This document shows positions 1-7,093 of a stretch of DNA of 16,642 bases, piece after piece (position 1 is the stretch's first letter; every line of letters starts with the position of its first letter). The stretch spans positions 4,914,217-4,930,858 of the forward strand of contig CP070700.1 of the NCBI GenBank assembly GCA_020349865.1, in the 5' to 3' direction. Position numbers and translations under genes: made by a program. The stretch comes from Desulfobacteraceae bacterium. Lineage in GTDB: Bacteria; Desulfobacterota; DSM-4660; Desulfatiglandales; Desulfatiglandaceae. The notes beneath the pieces are model-generated. The model did no database searches. It was not told the DNA's origin and was given only the letters and a program-made list of their open reading frames with translations.

Positions 1-225
1 CATGGAGGTGGACACTTCGCATCAAGCGATAACGGTACCAAAGTAAAGTCGTTATGGCTGGTATGCTCTCTTCCTTTAGCAGAATACCAAAAGGTACCGT
101 CTTCCCATCCCCAATTAAAAGTAAGTTCCTTCTCAAGTCAGCTAAATCAAATTTCTGCAAAAATCCACAGTAGTAGCTATCTCTACAAATATAATCAATT
201 CGGTCTGCATCAAAATCGCCACTAA
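1..225 (-). pseudogene. HD-superfamily phosphohydrolase (COG1078-like), 3' part, cut by IS
   Basis: Reading the minus strand from 223 down to 2 gives 74 codons without a stop, and the frame runs off the left edge. The translation begins SGDFDADRIDYICRDSYYCG, the conserved block of COG1078-type HD-domain phosphohydrolases (relatives of dNTP triphosphohydrolases), where the consensus is close to SG-x-x-D-x-D-R-x-D-Y-x-x-R-D-S. Further on, a W-Y-R-Y-R-x-M segment resembles the conserved R-Y-x-M helix of the family. The reading continues across the insertion sequence into 1937-2017: removing the IS and one ACTAA copy joins ...FRVLILS to SGDFDADRIDY in frame, duplicating only the serine codon inside the target site. 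Family assignment is from recognised motifs; loss of function is inferred from the insertion. Confidence 0.72.
221..225. repeat. 5-bp target-site duplication, left copy (ACTAA)
   Basis: ACTAA directly abuts the left terminal repeat of the IS and is repeated at 1937-1941 directly after the right terminal repeat. The left copy overlaps a chance palindrome (CACTAATTAGTG, 220-231), so the exact boundary could shift by a base or so. Confidence 0.75.
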
Positions 226-243
226 TTAGTGCCCATCCAGAAA
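226..243 (+). repeat. IS left terminal inverted repeat
   Basis: Eighteen bases, TTAGTGCCCATCCAGAAA, pair with 1919-1936 with two mismatches (CC versus TT at positions 7-8 of the repeat). Confidence 0.82.
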
Positions 244-377
244 GCGTAAGGGTCTGAAAATAGGGCAAAAAAAGCGCATTTTGAGGTGGACAATTTCTTC
301 GTTGGGTTGTATAAAAGCAATAATAATGAGCGAAACTTATTTATAATTGCTAAAACGAAGAAAGGAACCACCAAGAA

Positions 378-1748
378 ATGCGCAAAAAGATACACGACCA
401 ACTGCCCCTGATGGATACTCAGGTCAATCATCCCCGTGCTAGGGAATTTGAAGGCATCAGCCGGATTCTTAATGCCAATCCTATCATTTGTGAAATGGTA
501 TTGCAAGATCTTACCAAGGGGGTGAACAAATGCGAGACCGGCGCCATGGGTATGACAGCCGATCAGGTATTGCGTGCCGCCATTGTCAAGCAAACAGAGA
601 TGATCAGCTATAAAAATCTAGCTTTCCATATTATTGATTCTCGTTGCTACAGCCGCTTCTGCCGCATTGGTTTTACGCATAAAGGGTTCAAGAAATCCAC
701 CCTGAATACCAACATCAAGGCCATATCCGCGCAAACTTGGGAGGCCATCAATCGCGTCTTGGCCGCCTATGCTGAAGACAAGGGGATCGAAAAGGGTCGC
801 CAAGCCCGTATTGATTGCACCGTAACCGATTCCAATATCCATAAGCCTACCGATTCAAGTCTGCTTTGGGATGGCGTCCGCGTTCTAAGCCGGATCTTGA
901 GCCGGGTCAGGGAGAACTTTGAAGACTTGAAGTTTCCCTTTACGGATCATAGCAAAAGGGCCAAGCGAAGGATGTTGGGTGTGATGAACGCCAAAAACAA
1001 AAAGGTTCGCGACAAACAATATGTTGATCTTCTAAAAGTCGCCCATAAGACTGTCGGCTATGTGCGGGGCGCATTGCCTTTGCTCGAACAAGATCCTTGC
1101 CGGTTTGTGACACAATCTCTCACGGCGCAGGGATTAGCTGAGTGGTTGGCTCATTACATGGAGCTGACTCTGAAGGTTATCGATCAAACCGAACGCCGGG
1201 TGCTCCATGGTGAAACAGTCCCCGCTTCTGAAAAAATCGTCTCTATCTTTGAACCCCATACGGATATCATTATTAAGGATCGCCGGGAAATCCTCTATGG
1301 TCACAAAGTCTGTTTGAGCAGTGGTCCGTCCAACTTTATAACGGATTGTCTTATCCTGGACGGCAACCCGGCAGATACGAGTTTGACCCTGGAGATGTTG
1401 GACCGCCAAGAACAGATCTACGGTCGTTATCCCCTGAAAGTCGCGTTGGACGGAGGGTTTGCTTCAAAAGACAATTTGAAATTGGCCAAGGGTAGAAAAA
1501 TCAAAGACGTTTGTTTCGCCAAACGACGCGGTCTTGAGATCGAAGACATGTGTCGTAGTACCTATGTATACAGACGACTTCGTAATTTCCGTGCAGGCAT
1601 CGAGTCGGGGATATCGTGGCTGAAAAGATGTTTCGGCTTTGCCCGATGCACTTGGAAAACCTTGGACTCTTTCAAAAGCTATGTTTGGGCCTCCATTGTT
1701 TCGGCGAACCTCCTGACACTGGTTCGAAACCCGAAAACGGCAAGTTAA
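378..1748 (+). CDS. DDE transposase (ISNCY/ISDol1-like)
   Basis: A 456-residue protein that cuts and joins the ends of the surrounding IS. Visible features are an N-terminal helical, DNA-binding type region (about 20-125) with a short motif KQTEMISYKNLAFHI, then an RNase-H-like catalytic domain. The candidate catalytic triad is D146 (in IDCTVTDSN), D358 (in VALDGGF) and E409 (in FRAGIESGISWLKR), the spacing expected of a DDE domain with a large helical insertion between the second strand and the last acidic residue. The ATG at 378 follows an AAGGAA-type ribosome site at about 361. It is full length with no frameshift. The IS4/IS1182-like C-terminal E-x(3)-SWLKR block supports transposase identity strongly; the exact family is less certain. 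Confidence 0.9.
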   Translation: MRKKIHDQLPLMDTQVNHPRAREFEGISRILNANPIICEMVLQDLTKGVNKCETGAMGMTADQVLRAAIVKQTEMISYKNLAFHIIDSRCYSRFCRIGFTHKGFKKSTLNTNIKAISAQTWEAINRVLAAYAEDKGIEKGRQARIDCTVTDSNIHKPTDSSLLWDGVRVLSRILSRVRENFEDLKFPFTDHSKRAKRRMLGVMNAKNKKVRDKQYVDLLKVAHKTVGYVRGALPLLEQDPCRFVTQSLTAQGLAEWLAHYMELTLKVIDQTERRVLHGETVPASEKIVSIFEPHTDIIIKDRREILYGHKVCLSSGPSNFITDCLILDGNPADTSLTLEMLDRQEQIYGRYPLKVALDGGFASKDNLKLAKGRKIKDVCFAKRRGLEIEDMCRSTYVYRRLRNFRAGIESGISWLKRCFGFARCTWKTLDSFKSYVWASIVSANLLTLVRNPKTAS

Positions 1749-1918
1749 AGAAATAACAGGGAAAACAGAAATCTAATTTATAAAACAGTGGATCAGTGCG
1801 ACTAAATACCGCTAATTTGTACTGATTTTGTTAGAAAGAGCGCCTGAAAAGTGGATTTGACGCGCATCGGAGCAAACCGATCCAGACGCCAAATCGCTAA
1901 GCATCTGGAAATCGCCTG

Positions 1919-1936
1919 TTTCTGGATGAACACTAA
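1919..1936 (-). repeat. IS right terminal inverted repeat
   Basis: The partner of 226-243, 16 of 18 matches, followed immediately by the second ACTAA copy. Confidence 0.82.
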
Positions 1937-1941
1937 ACTAA
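1937..1941. repeat. 5-bp target-site duplication, right copy (ACTAA)
   Basis: Identical to 221-225 and directly flanks the right inverted repeat. Confidence 0.75.
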
Positions 1942-2017
1942 GGATCAATACGCGAAAAAGTAAACTCGTCTCTTTTTTAGGAAGAACTTCTGCGCCTTTT
2001 TGGAAAGGGTGTTTCAA
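1937..2017 (-). pseudogene. HD-superfamily phosphohydrolase, internal remnant upstream of the IS
   Basis: On the minus strand, 2017 down to 1937 encodes 27 codons ending in ETSLLFRVLILS, which runs in frame into the HD fragment at 1-225 once the IS is removed. The preceding in-frame codon set hits TGA at about 2030, and the desulfurase gene stops only 34 bp upstream. There is therefore no room for the roughly 150-200 residues (including the HD dyad itself) that normally precede this block. The gene was most likely already 5'-truncated by a deletion or rearrangement before the IS landed. The only candidate start is a TTG, so expression is doubtful. Confidence 0.6.
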
Positions 2018-2051
2018 TACGCCCCAAGTTCAGAAAACAACCCGAAAGGCT

Positions 2052-3269
2052 TTACGCCGCTGCAATTTTGCGAAGCGCCGCTGCCGTAAACTCCATTTCT
2101 TCCAGAGTGTTAAAGTAACCCATACTCATTCGCACGCTACCATCGGGGAAGGTTCCCAGCGTTTTGTGGGCAAGGGGGGCACAGTGCAATCCCACCCGCA
2201 CAAGGATATCGTAATCACCGTCCAGCATATCTCCGGCAACGTCTATCGGAATGCCCTCCTCCATCCATGCCAGATTGATTGAGCCACAGCCGCCAAATCC
2301 GTGTTCGGATCCGGTCGGCAGGATGCTTTCAAACGTTAATGAAATGGTGGCGGTCTGACGTTCCGGGTTCAGCGGTCCGTAAATCGTCAGGCCAGGCAGG
2401 TCGTGCAGCGCCTTGAGCAGGGTCGACGTGAGGGTTTCCTCGTGGGTTCTTATTTTATCGACTCCCTCTTGTAGAATAAAATCCACGCCCGCCCCGAGTC
2501 CGGCGATGCCAACATTGTTCTGGGTGCCGCTTTCAAGGGCATCCGGCAAAAAATCCGGTTGTCTGGCCGTTTCGGAAATGCTTCCCGTACCTCCTCTTTT
2601 GAGGGGGCGAATGTTCAGCCCGTCTCGGATGTAGAGCCCTCCGGTCCCCTGAGGGCCTAAGAGGGCCTTGTGTCCGGTGAATGCCAGAAAATCAATCCCA
2701 CTTGCTTCAACATCGATCGGGTAACATCCTGCGGTTTGTGCAGAATCCAGCAAAAGTGGGACATCGCCGATAGCAGCTTTTACTGCGCCCACATCCTGAA
2801 TGGTTCCACAGACATTGGAGGCATGGTTCAGAACCATTAGCTTGGTATTCTTTTCAATAAGCTTTGGCAATGCATCCATATCTAGAAATCCCTTACGGTC
2901 ACACGGCGCGATGGTTAAAGTAATAAAATCGCTTTCCTCCAGGTGCGTTAGGGGCCTTAAAACAGAATTGTGTTCCATTGCAGAAATGATGACATGATCT
3001 CCCTTGTCCAAAAAGCCGTATATTACCGTATTGAGTGCTTCGGTCACGTTCAACGTGAACACGATCCGCACAGGATCGGAAATATTAAACAACTTTGCAA
3101 GGCTTGCACGGGTGTGTTGAACGATGCGGGAGGCTTCGAGAGATAATTGATGTCCAGCTCGACCTGGATTGGCGCCCACTTTGTTCATGTAATGAACCAT
3201 CGTCTCGGTGACCTGGCGCGGTTTGGGAAAAGAAGTGGCGGCGTTATCTAAATAAATGGATTGTTTCAT
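2052..3269 (-). CDS. Cysteine desulfurase family protein (class V aminotransferase)
   Basis: A 405-residue cytoplasmic PLP enzyme of the SufS/NifS/Csd fold that would release sulfur from L-cysteine as an enzyme persulfide. N-terminal YLDNAATSFPKP is the family signature. The PLP lysine is K201 in FTGHKALLGPQGTGG, with D175 (LLLDSAQTAG) and Q178 contacting the cofactor. A catalytic cysteine, C363, lies in VGLHCAPLAHKTLGT. This arrangement matches the TIGR01977-type 'cysteine desulfurase family protein' group rather than housekeeping IscS. Length is normal and the ATG at 3269 fits the N-terminal motif, although the ribosome site is weak. No IscU/SufU partner is nearby, and its downstream neighbour is the broken HD gene. 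It could serve selenium or thio-cofactor metabolism; the physiological acceptor is unknown. Confidence 0.88.
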   Translation of the reverse strand: MKQSIYLDNAATSFPKPRQVTETMVHYMNKVGANPGRAGHQLSLEASRIVQHTRASLAKLFNISDPVRIVFTLNVTEALNTVIYGFLDKGDHVIISAMEHNSVLRPLTHLEESDFITLTIAPCDRKGFLDMDALPKLIEKNTKLMVLNHASNVCGTIQDVGAVKAAIGDVPLLLDSAQTAGCYPIDVEASGIDFLAFTGHKALLGPQGTGGLYIRDGLNIRPLKRGGTGSISETARQPDFLPDALESGTQNNVGIAGLGAGVDFILQEGVDKIRTHEETLTSTLLKALHDLPGLTIYGPLNPERQTATISLTFESILPTGSEHGFGGCGSINLAWMEEGIPIDVAGDMLDGDYDILVRVGLHCAPLAHKTLGTFPDGSVRMSMGYFNTLEEMEFTAAALRKIAAA

Positions 3270-3461
3270 GGACTCAAATAATTATAGAAAGTCATGGCTT
3301 TTTACTAGAGGTTTAGGACTGGGGCAGGGTACAACAAAAATCGCTATTTGTAAAAACTCAATTATTTGCTCCGAAAGCCTCGCCATGCCGCTTTTCGGTG
3401 CTTTTCTTTTGATGTCCGGTTAGTCACAACGGATCAGTAGCTGGACACTTAGTTTGCCTAT
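3270..3461. other. Intergenic region between two minus-strand genes
   Basis: 192 bp between the GntR gene end and the desulfurase start. A stem-loop at 3371-3398 (CCGAAAGC paired with GCTTTTCGG, one bulge) is followed on the plus strand by a T-rich run. No plus-strand gene ends here, so it may be a weak or bidirectional terminator or chance. I see no convincing promoter. Confidence 0.3.
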
Positions 3462-4142
3462 TTATTCGCTCTGTTCCATTATCGCCCGCACGGTATTTTG
3501 CTGAGCCAGGTAAAGGTCTTTTGAGTAACTGATGTGCCTCTCTGACAACTCATTCAGGACCACAACGTCCTTTTTTTGGAGTGCTTTTATGTAGAGCTGA
3601 TGTTCTATCGTAATGCGCTCGCGGACTTCTGGAGACGACCAAGCAGCATAGCGGACAATGTGTAGGCGCGTTCTCAAATCTACAATCATTTGCACCAAAG
3701 CCTGATTTCTAGAAAGCTGAAAGATATAGTCATGAAATGCTTCGTTTGTCTTAATCATATCCTGAATGTTGTTTTTTTTGTAACTGGCCTCAAATTCCCT
3801 TGCTAATTTTTTGAGTACTTTTGTATCGGCGGAGGTTATGTTTTGAAGTGCAAGTTGAACAGCTAATCTCTCGAGGGTTACGCGGATGATGAAAATATCT
3901 TGAATTTCCTTTCGGTTAAGGTCTGCTACAACAGCTCCCTTATAAGGAACTATTTTAACTAAGCATTTAGCCTCCAAGAGCTTAAGCCCATCCCTAATCC
4001 AATACCGGCTTACGTTCAGCACCTCCGCTAGATTCGCCTCGATGAGTCTTTCGCGAGGTTTTAATACGCCAGTTAGAATAAGGCTTTCAAATCTAGCCAA
4101 AAACTTGTCAAATTCTTCCTTCATCGATTTCTTTTGAGGCAT
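3462..4142 (-). CDS. GntR-family transcriptional regulator, FCD (FadR) subgroup
   Basis: A 226-residue cytoplasmic regulator. Residues about 10-72 form the winged helix (LTGVLKPRERLIEANLAEVL then the recognition helix) and about 77-212 the all-helical FCD ligand domain. Candidate FCD metal ligands are N133/H137 (NEAFHDYIF), H181 (IEHQLYIKAL) and H203 (RHISYSKDL). The recognition helix reads VSRYWIRDGLKLL, where the family normally has R-T/Q-P/S-V-R-E-A-L, so the Y-W pair and the D-G are unusual. A GAGAGGT ribosome site precedes the ATG at 4142. It is divergent from the flavoenzyme gene at 4972 and is a candidate for binding the palindrome at 4890-4902. Ligand unknown; typical ligands are small organic acids. 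Confidence 0.88.
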   Translation of the reverse strand: MPQKKSMKEEFDKFLARFESLILTGVLKPRERLIEANLAEVLNVSRYWIRDGLKLLEAKCLVKIVPYKGAVVADLNRKEIQDIFIIRVTLERLAVQLALQNITSADTKVLKKLAREFEASYKKNNIQDMIKTNEAFHDYIFQLSRNQALVQMIVDLRTRLHIVRYAAWSSPEVRERITIEHQLYIKALQKKDVVVLNELSERHISYSKDLYLAQQNTVRAIMEQSE

Positions 4143-4169
4143 AAATTACCTCTCAAATAGTATTGCCAG

Positions 4170-4304
4170 TCACATCTGCCTGCGTACATTCTCTTGGGCT
4201 TTACATAGGTTCCCGCCTCTGATACCTCCAAGCTGTTGGTTTCGGTAGTCCAGCCTTACTTTATCAACAACGAACTTCAAAAATGCCAAAGTGTAATCTC
4301 TTTC
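4170..4304 (-). pseudogene. Possible relic of an IS3-type transposase OrfA
   Basis: Between stops, the minus strand reads ERDYTLAFLKFVVDKV and continues to a TGA at 4170-4172 (44 codons). The opening resembles the K-R-D-Y-(S/T)-L-A-F-K-x-x-V-V-D-x-V start of some IS3-family OrfA proteins. The remainder (LDYRNQQLGGIRGG) only loosely follows the Y-G-I-Q-G-R-S part expected next. There is no start codon or partner OrfB. This is motif recognition from memory and should be treated as tentative. Confidence 0.3.
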
Positions 4305-4852
4305 TTACAATTACTAGTAGGCTACGGGTCTAGCATATCTTTACCCTTAGTCTGCAATGAAATACAACTCTCCTTTTTTTGAAAGATTGCTGTTGCCTCT
4401 ATATATTACAGGGAATCTCAGCTGATAACGTAGCCATTGATTCTGGCAACAGATTACTAAATGTATGAGTGTTTGGCAATATTTGCAATGATTTCGATAC
4501 AGTAAATGTGACCTTGCGCATTTCCTGTAATCGTAGCGGCATTAGTTTGTCCATCTGATTTTTCAGAAGAAGCGGGATAAGTCATTTTCAGGCTTCCAGC
4601 TCCCGATTGACTTTTTCAGGGCTTACGAATTCCTTCAGGGCTTGCATTGCTAAATGCTACTATATGAATTTTAGCAAGATCTTGGAGAATGGCTTTTAAG
4701 TTCAGCGTGTTTGGTATCGTTTAGCTCCTCAAGAGCAGGTGCGTTGTTAGGGTCAACCTTGATGGAGCAATTGATTCAGGGTTCATTAAGAGAATGCAAA
4801 AGTAACCTTGCTAGAACAAAGAGATAGTTAACAGTTTTGTTGGACGAATTGC

Positions 4853-4882
4853 TTGACAAGAACAGAAAAAGGGGCTAATGAT
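4853..4882 (+). promoter_or_regulatory. Candidate sigma-70 promoter for the flavoenzyme gene
   Basis: A perfect TTGACA at 4853-4858 is followed after 18 bp by AATGAT at 4877-4882 (four of six matches to TATAAT). The expected start of transcription, near 4889, falls at the edge of the palindrome at 4890-4902. That leaves a leader of roughly 80 nt before the GTG start. Confidence 0.45.
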
Positions 4883-4889
4883 TTAATAA

Positions 4890-4902
4890 GTGGTCAAACC
4901 AC
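4890..4902. promoter_or_regulatory. GntR/FCD-type operator, GTGGT-CAA-ACCAC
   Basis: A perfect inverted repeat with 5-bp arms and a 3-bp centre. It matches the TGGT-N3-ACCA core used by FadR- and PdhR-type GntR regulators. It sits across the predicted transcription start of the flavoenzyme gene, a repressor-like position. Both GntR proteins in the window are candidate binders. Confidence 0.6.
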
Positions 4903-4971
4903 CCGTCCAATTGTCATGTTTGTGTTTGGGAGATCAAAGACGATAGATAACGCAAGATCGGAGGTGAAAAC

Positions 4972-6909
4972 GTGAAACTTGATAAACTGTTCAGTTCCTT
5001 TCATATAGGGACTATGGAGATGCAAAACCGCATTGTAATGCCGCCTATGGCAACAAACTACGCTACATCTGAGGGTTTTGTGACGGAACGACAGATTGCC
5101 TATTATGTCGAGCGCGCAAAGGGTGGCGTGGGTTATATTACTGTTGAACACACGGGTATTCTTCAACAGGGCAAAGCAAGTCCGAACATGCTAATGATTA
5201 GCACCGAAGAACATGCCTCTCAAATCAAAAAACTTGTTGAGGTTGTTCACGGTGTGGGAGGAAGGATTGTAGTTCAGATTAACCATGCGGGAAGGCAAAC
5301 CTTACCTTCAGTGACAGGATCTCCCATTGTGGGACCCTCTCCGATACCTGTTATTCCGACACCCGACCCTTCGAAGTCCAATGTGCCCCGAGAACTCTCA
5401 GCAAGTGAGATCCACGAGATCACGAAGGCGTTCACAGTTGCGGCAGAGCGGGTCAAGAAAGCTGGAGCGGACGGTGTTGAGCTCCATATGGCTCATGGTT
5501 ACCTTCTCTGTTCGTTTTTGTCGCCATTTTCCAACCGAAGAACTGACCTGTACGGTGGTGACATTCAGGGACGAGCTAGGTTTCCTGTGGAGGTTCTAAA
5601 GTCAGTCCGAAGCAGCGTGGGTCCAAGTTTTCCCATCATATGCAGACTGAGCGGAGATGAGTATGTTGACGGCGGTTTGAAAATAGAGGAAACGAAAGAG
5701 ATTGCGGTAATTCTGGAGCGTGAGGGAGCTGATGCCTTGCATATATCGGCGTGCAATGCCGTCTCAGGCTACTTGAACCACCCCCCATATTACGTGGAGG
5801 AAGGCACTTTTGTCCATCTGGCGCAAGGGATAAAATCAGTGGTGGATATCCCTGTGATTACGGTTGGTAGAATAAGGAATCCTGCCATGGCTGAAGAAGT
5901 ACTGCAGGAGGAAAAAGCTGATTTGATTTCCATGGGCCGGGCTTTAATTGCTGACCCCCATATGCCGGCAAAGGCAAAAGAGGGGAGGTTTAAGGAAATC
6001 CAACCCTGCATCTCCTGCAATAGGTGCATTCAGACCTTAAGAAAAGGGGTAGTCCGATGTGCGGTAAATCCGGAAACGGGAAACGAGTCTCAATTTGAGC
6101 TTCGTAAGACGGATCGATGCAAAAAGGTCTGGATCGTCGGCGGAGGACCAGGAGGTCTTAAGGCTGCAGAAATCGCAGCCCAGCGAGGACACCAGGTAAC
6201 GCTCTTTGAAAGGCATCAGCAATTGGGTGGTAGGATGAGACTGGCCTCCATCCCTCCAAACAAAGGCGTCCTAAACGATTTTCTGGACTACCTTGAGAGA
6301 AGGGTCAGGAGTTTGGGGATAACCCTAAAGTTAGGCAAAGAATTCAATGTCGATACGTTGATTCCGGAAAAACCGGATGCGGTGATTGTTGCCACGGGAG
6401 CGGTTCCGTTTTTTCCCGATTGGAAAGGGATAAAGGACAGTGGCGCCTTGTCCGTTGATGATGTCCTGTTATCCGGTGGAGTGAACATTGGGAAAACCGC
6501 CCTGGTGGTTGGAGGCGGAGGTGTAGGTGCGGAGGCGGCTGATTTTTTATCAGAAATGGGAAAAGAGGTTACCTTGGTTGAGATGTTGGAGGGCATTGCA
6601 TCGGATCTCGTGACGCACCTTCAACACTACATTTCAAAGAGGCTTGCTGAAAAAGAAGTTACGATTTTAACCTCTACCAAAGTAAAAGAAATCGGTAAGG
6701 GCTATGCCGTGGTAGAAGATGCATCCGGAGAGAGAAAAATCGACGGTTTCGATAGTATCGTCTTGGCCCTGGGGTCAAGACCTGACGACCGTATCGCTAA
6801 AAAGCTTAAAGGACAGGTACCGGAGCTGTATGTGATTGGTGATGCCACGCAACCAAGGGAAGCTCTGGAAGCCGTATATGAGGGGGAAGAAGTTGCGTTG
6901 AAAATATGA
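4972..6909 (+). CDS. NADH:flavin oxidoreductase / 2,4-dienoyl-CoA reductase-type enzyme (OYE family, Fe-S)
   Basis: A 645-residue multidomain enzyme of the FadH/BaiCD/enoate reductase class, which passes electrons from NAD(P)H through FAD and a [4Fe-4S] cluster to FMN for reduction of an activated C=C bond. Residues 1-335 form the OYE TIM barrel (start LFSSFHIGTMEMQNRIVMPPM; active-site region H172, H175 and Y177 in LHMAHGYL). Cluster cysteines are C346, C349, C352 and C363. The first Rossmann motif is VGGGPGG (389-395), with FERHQQLGGRMRLAS; the second is VVGGGGVGAEAA (about 512-523). The GTG start at 4972 has GGAGGTG five bases upstream. Length is usual. The same architecture covers trimethylamine dehydrogenase-like and bile-acid enzymes, so the substrate is not determined. 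It is the first gene of the plus-strand cluster and has its own operator. Confidence 0.88.
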   Translation: MKLDKLFSSFHIGTMEMQNRIVMPPMATNYATSEGFVTERQIAYYVERAKGGVGYITVEHTGILQQGKASPNMLMISTEEHASQIKKLVEVVHGVGGRIVVQINHAGRQTLPSVTGSPIVGPSPIPVIPTPDPSKSNVPRELSASEIHEITKAFTVAAERVKKAGADGVELHMAHGYLLCSFLSPFSNRRTDLYGGDIQGRARFPVEVLKSVRSSVGPSFPIICRLSGDEYVDGGLKIEETKEIAVILEREGADALHISACNAVSGYLNHPPYYVEEGTFVHLAQGIKSVVDIPVITVGRIRNPAMAEEVLQEEKADLISMGRALIADPHMPAKAKEGRFKEIQPCISCNRCIQTLRKGVVRCAVNPETGNESQFELRKTDRCKKVWIVGGGPGGLKAAEIAAQRGHQVTLFERHQQLGGRMRLASIPPNKGVLNDFLDYLERRVRSLGITLKLGKEFNVDTLIPEKPDAVIVATGAVPFFPDWKGIKDSGALSVDDVLLSGGVNIGKTALVVGGGGVGAEAADFLSEMGKEVTLVEMLEGIASDLVTHLQHYISKRLAEKEVTILTSTKVKEIGKGYAVVEDASGERKIDGFDSIVLALGSRPDDRIAKKLKGQVPELYVIGDATQPREALEAVYEGEEVALKI

Positions 6910-7093
6910 TGGACATTTCAGAGAGGCACCTAGTCCTCAGAGGAAAGGGGGTGAAAGGAACAAATACCTAGGGCAAAGGTCATGGTAAAGTCACATAGGG
7001 ATAAGGTATTCTTAATTTGTCTGGTAACCGCACGTTTTTAGCGGGGTATAGTTCCCGCATGCAGAAATGCTGCACAGAAAAGGAGGACATGAA
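6910..7093. other. Intergenic leader before the binding-protein gene, with hairpins
   Basis: 184 bp without a gene. Three short stems lie just upstream of the ribosome site: CCGC 7028-7031 with GCGG 7041-7044; GCGGG 7041-7045 with CCCGC 7054-7058; and TGCAG 7060-7064 with CTGCA 7070-7074. The first two share bases 7041-7044 and cannot form together. No clear terminator for the preceding gene and no convincing -35/-10 pair were seen. Confidence 0.35.

Larger units (their letters stand above)
226..1936 (+). mobile_element. Complete insertion sequence, 1711 bp, one transposase gene
   Basis: The element is bounded by 18-bp imperfect inverted repeats: TTAGTGCCCATCCAGAAA at 226-243, and its partner at 1919-1936, which read on the other strand is TTAGTGTTCATCCAGAAA. 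They match at 16 of 18 positions. ACTAA is duplicated on both sides. Inside is one intact transposase (378-1748) with about 135 bp of leader and 170 bp of trailer. Intact ends, intact duplication and an intact ORF indicate a recent and potentially active insertion. The transposase resembles ISNCY-type elements (ISDol1-like) from memory; the family label is inference. Confidence 0.85.
4143..4971. other. 829-bp gene-free divergent region with probable decayed coding
   Basis: No full-length gene is visible on either strand. Several protein-like but broken minus-strand frames are present: 4304-4170 (possible IS3-type OrfA relic, listed separately), 4775-4674 (34 codons containing SIKVDPNNAPALEELNDTKH), and 4585-4457 (42 codons starting MTYPASSEK). 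A further run in another frame, about 4640-4600, reads ALKEFVSPEKVNRELEA. Their succession in shifting frames suggests a decayed gene, but I cannot name it. The right end carries the promoter and operator for the 4972 gene. Confidence 0.4.

Noticed and set aside
220..231. CACTAATTAGTG palindrome as a regulatory site
   Set aside because: It is created by the junction of the ACTAA target copy and the TTAGTG end of the IS, so insertion explains it.
1851..2282. Plus-strand open frame of 143 codons
   Set aside because: It spans the right IS end and the antisense of the desulfurase 3' end, has low-complexity basic composition and no motif; the desulfurase on the opposite strand is unambiguous.
7067..7093. 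Upstream ATG for the binding-protein gene
   Set aside because: The good ribosome site AGGAGG (7081-7086) lies downstream of this ATG and the extra nine residues would precede a normal signal peptide, so 7094 is the better start.
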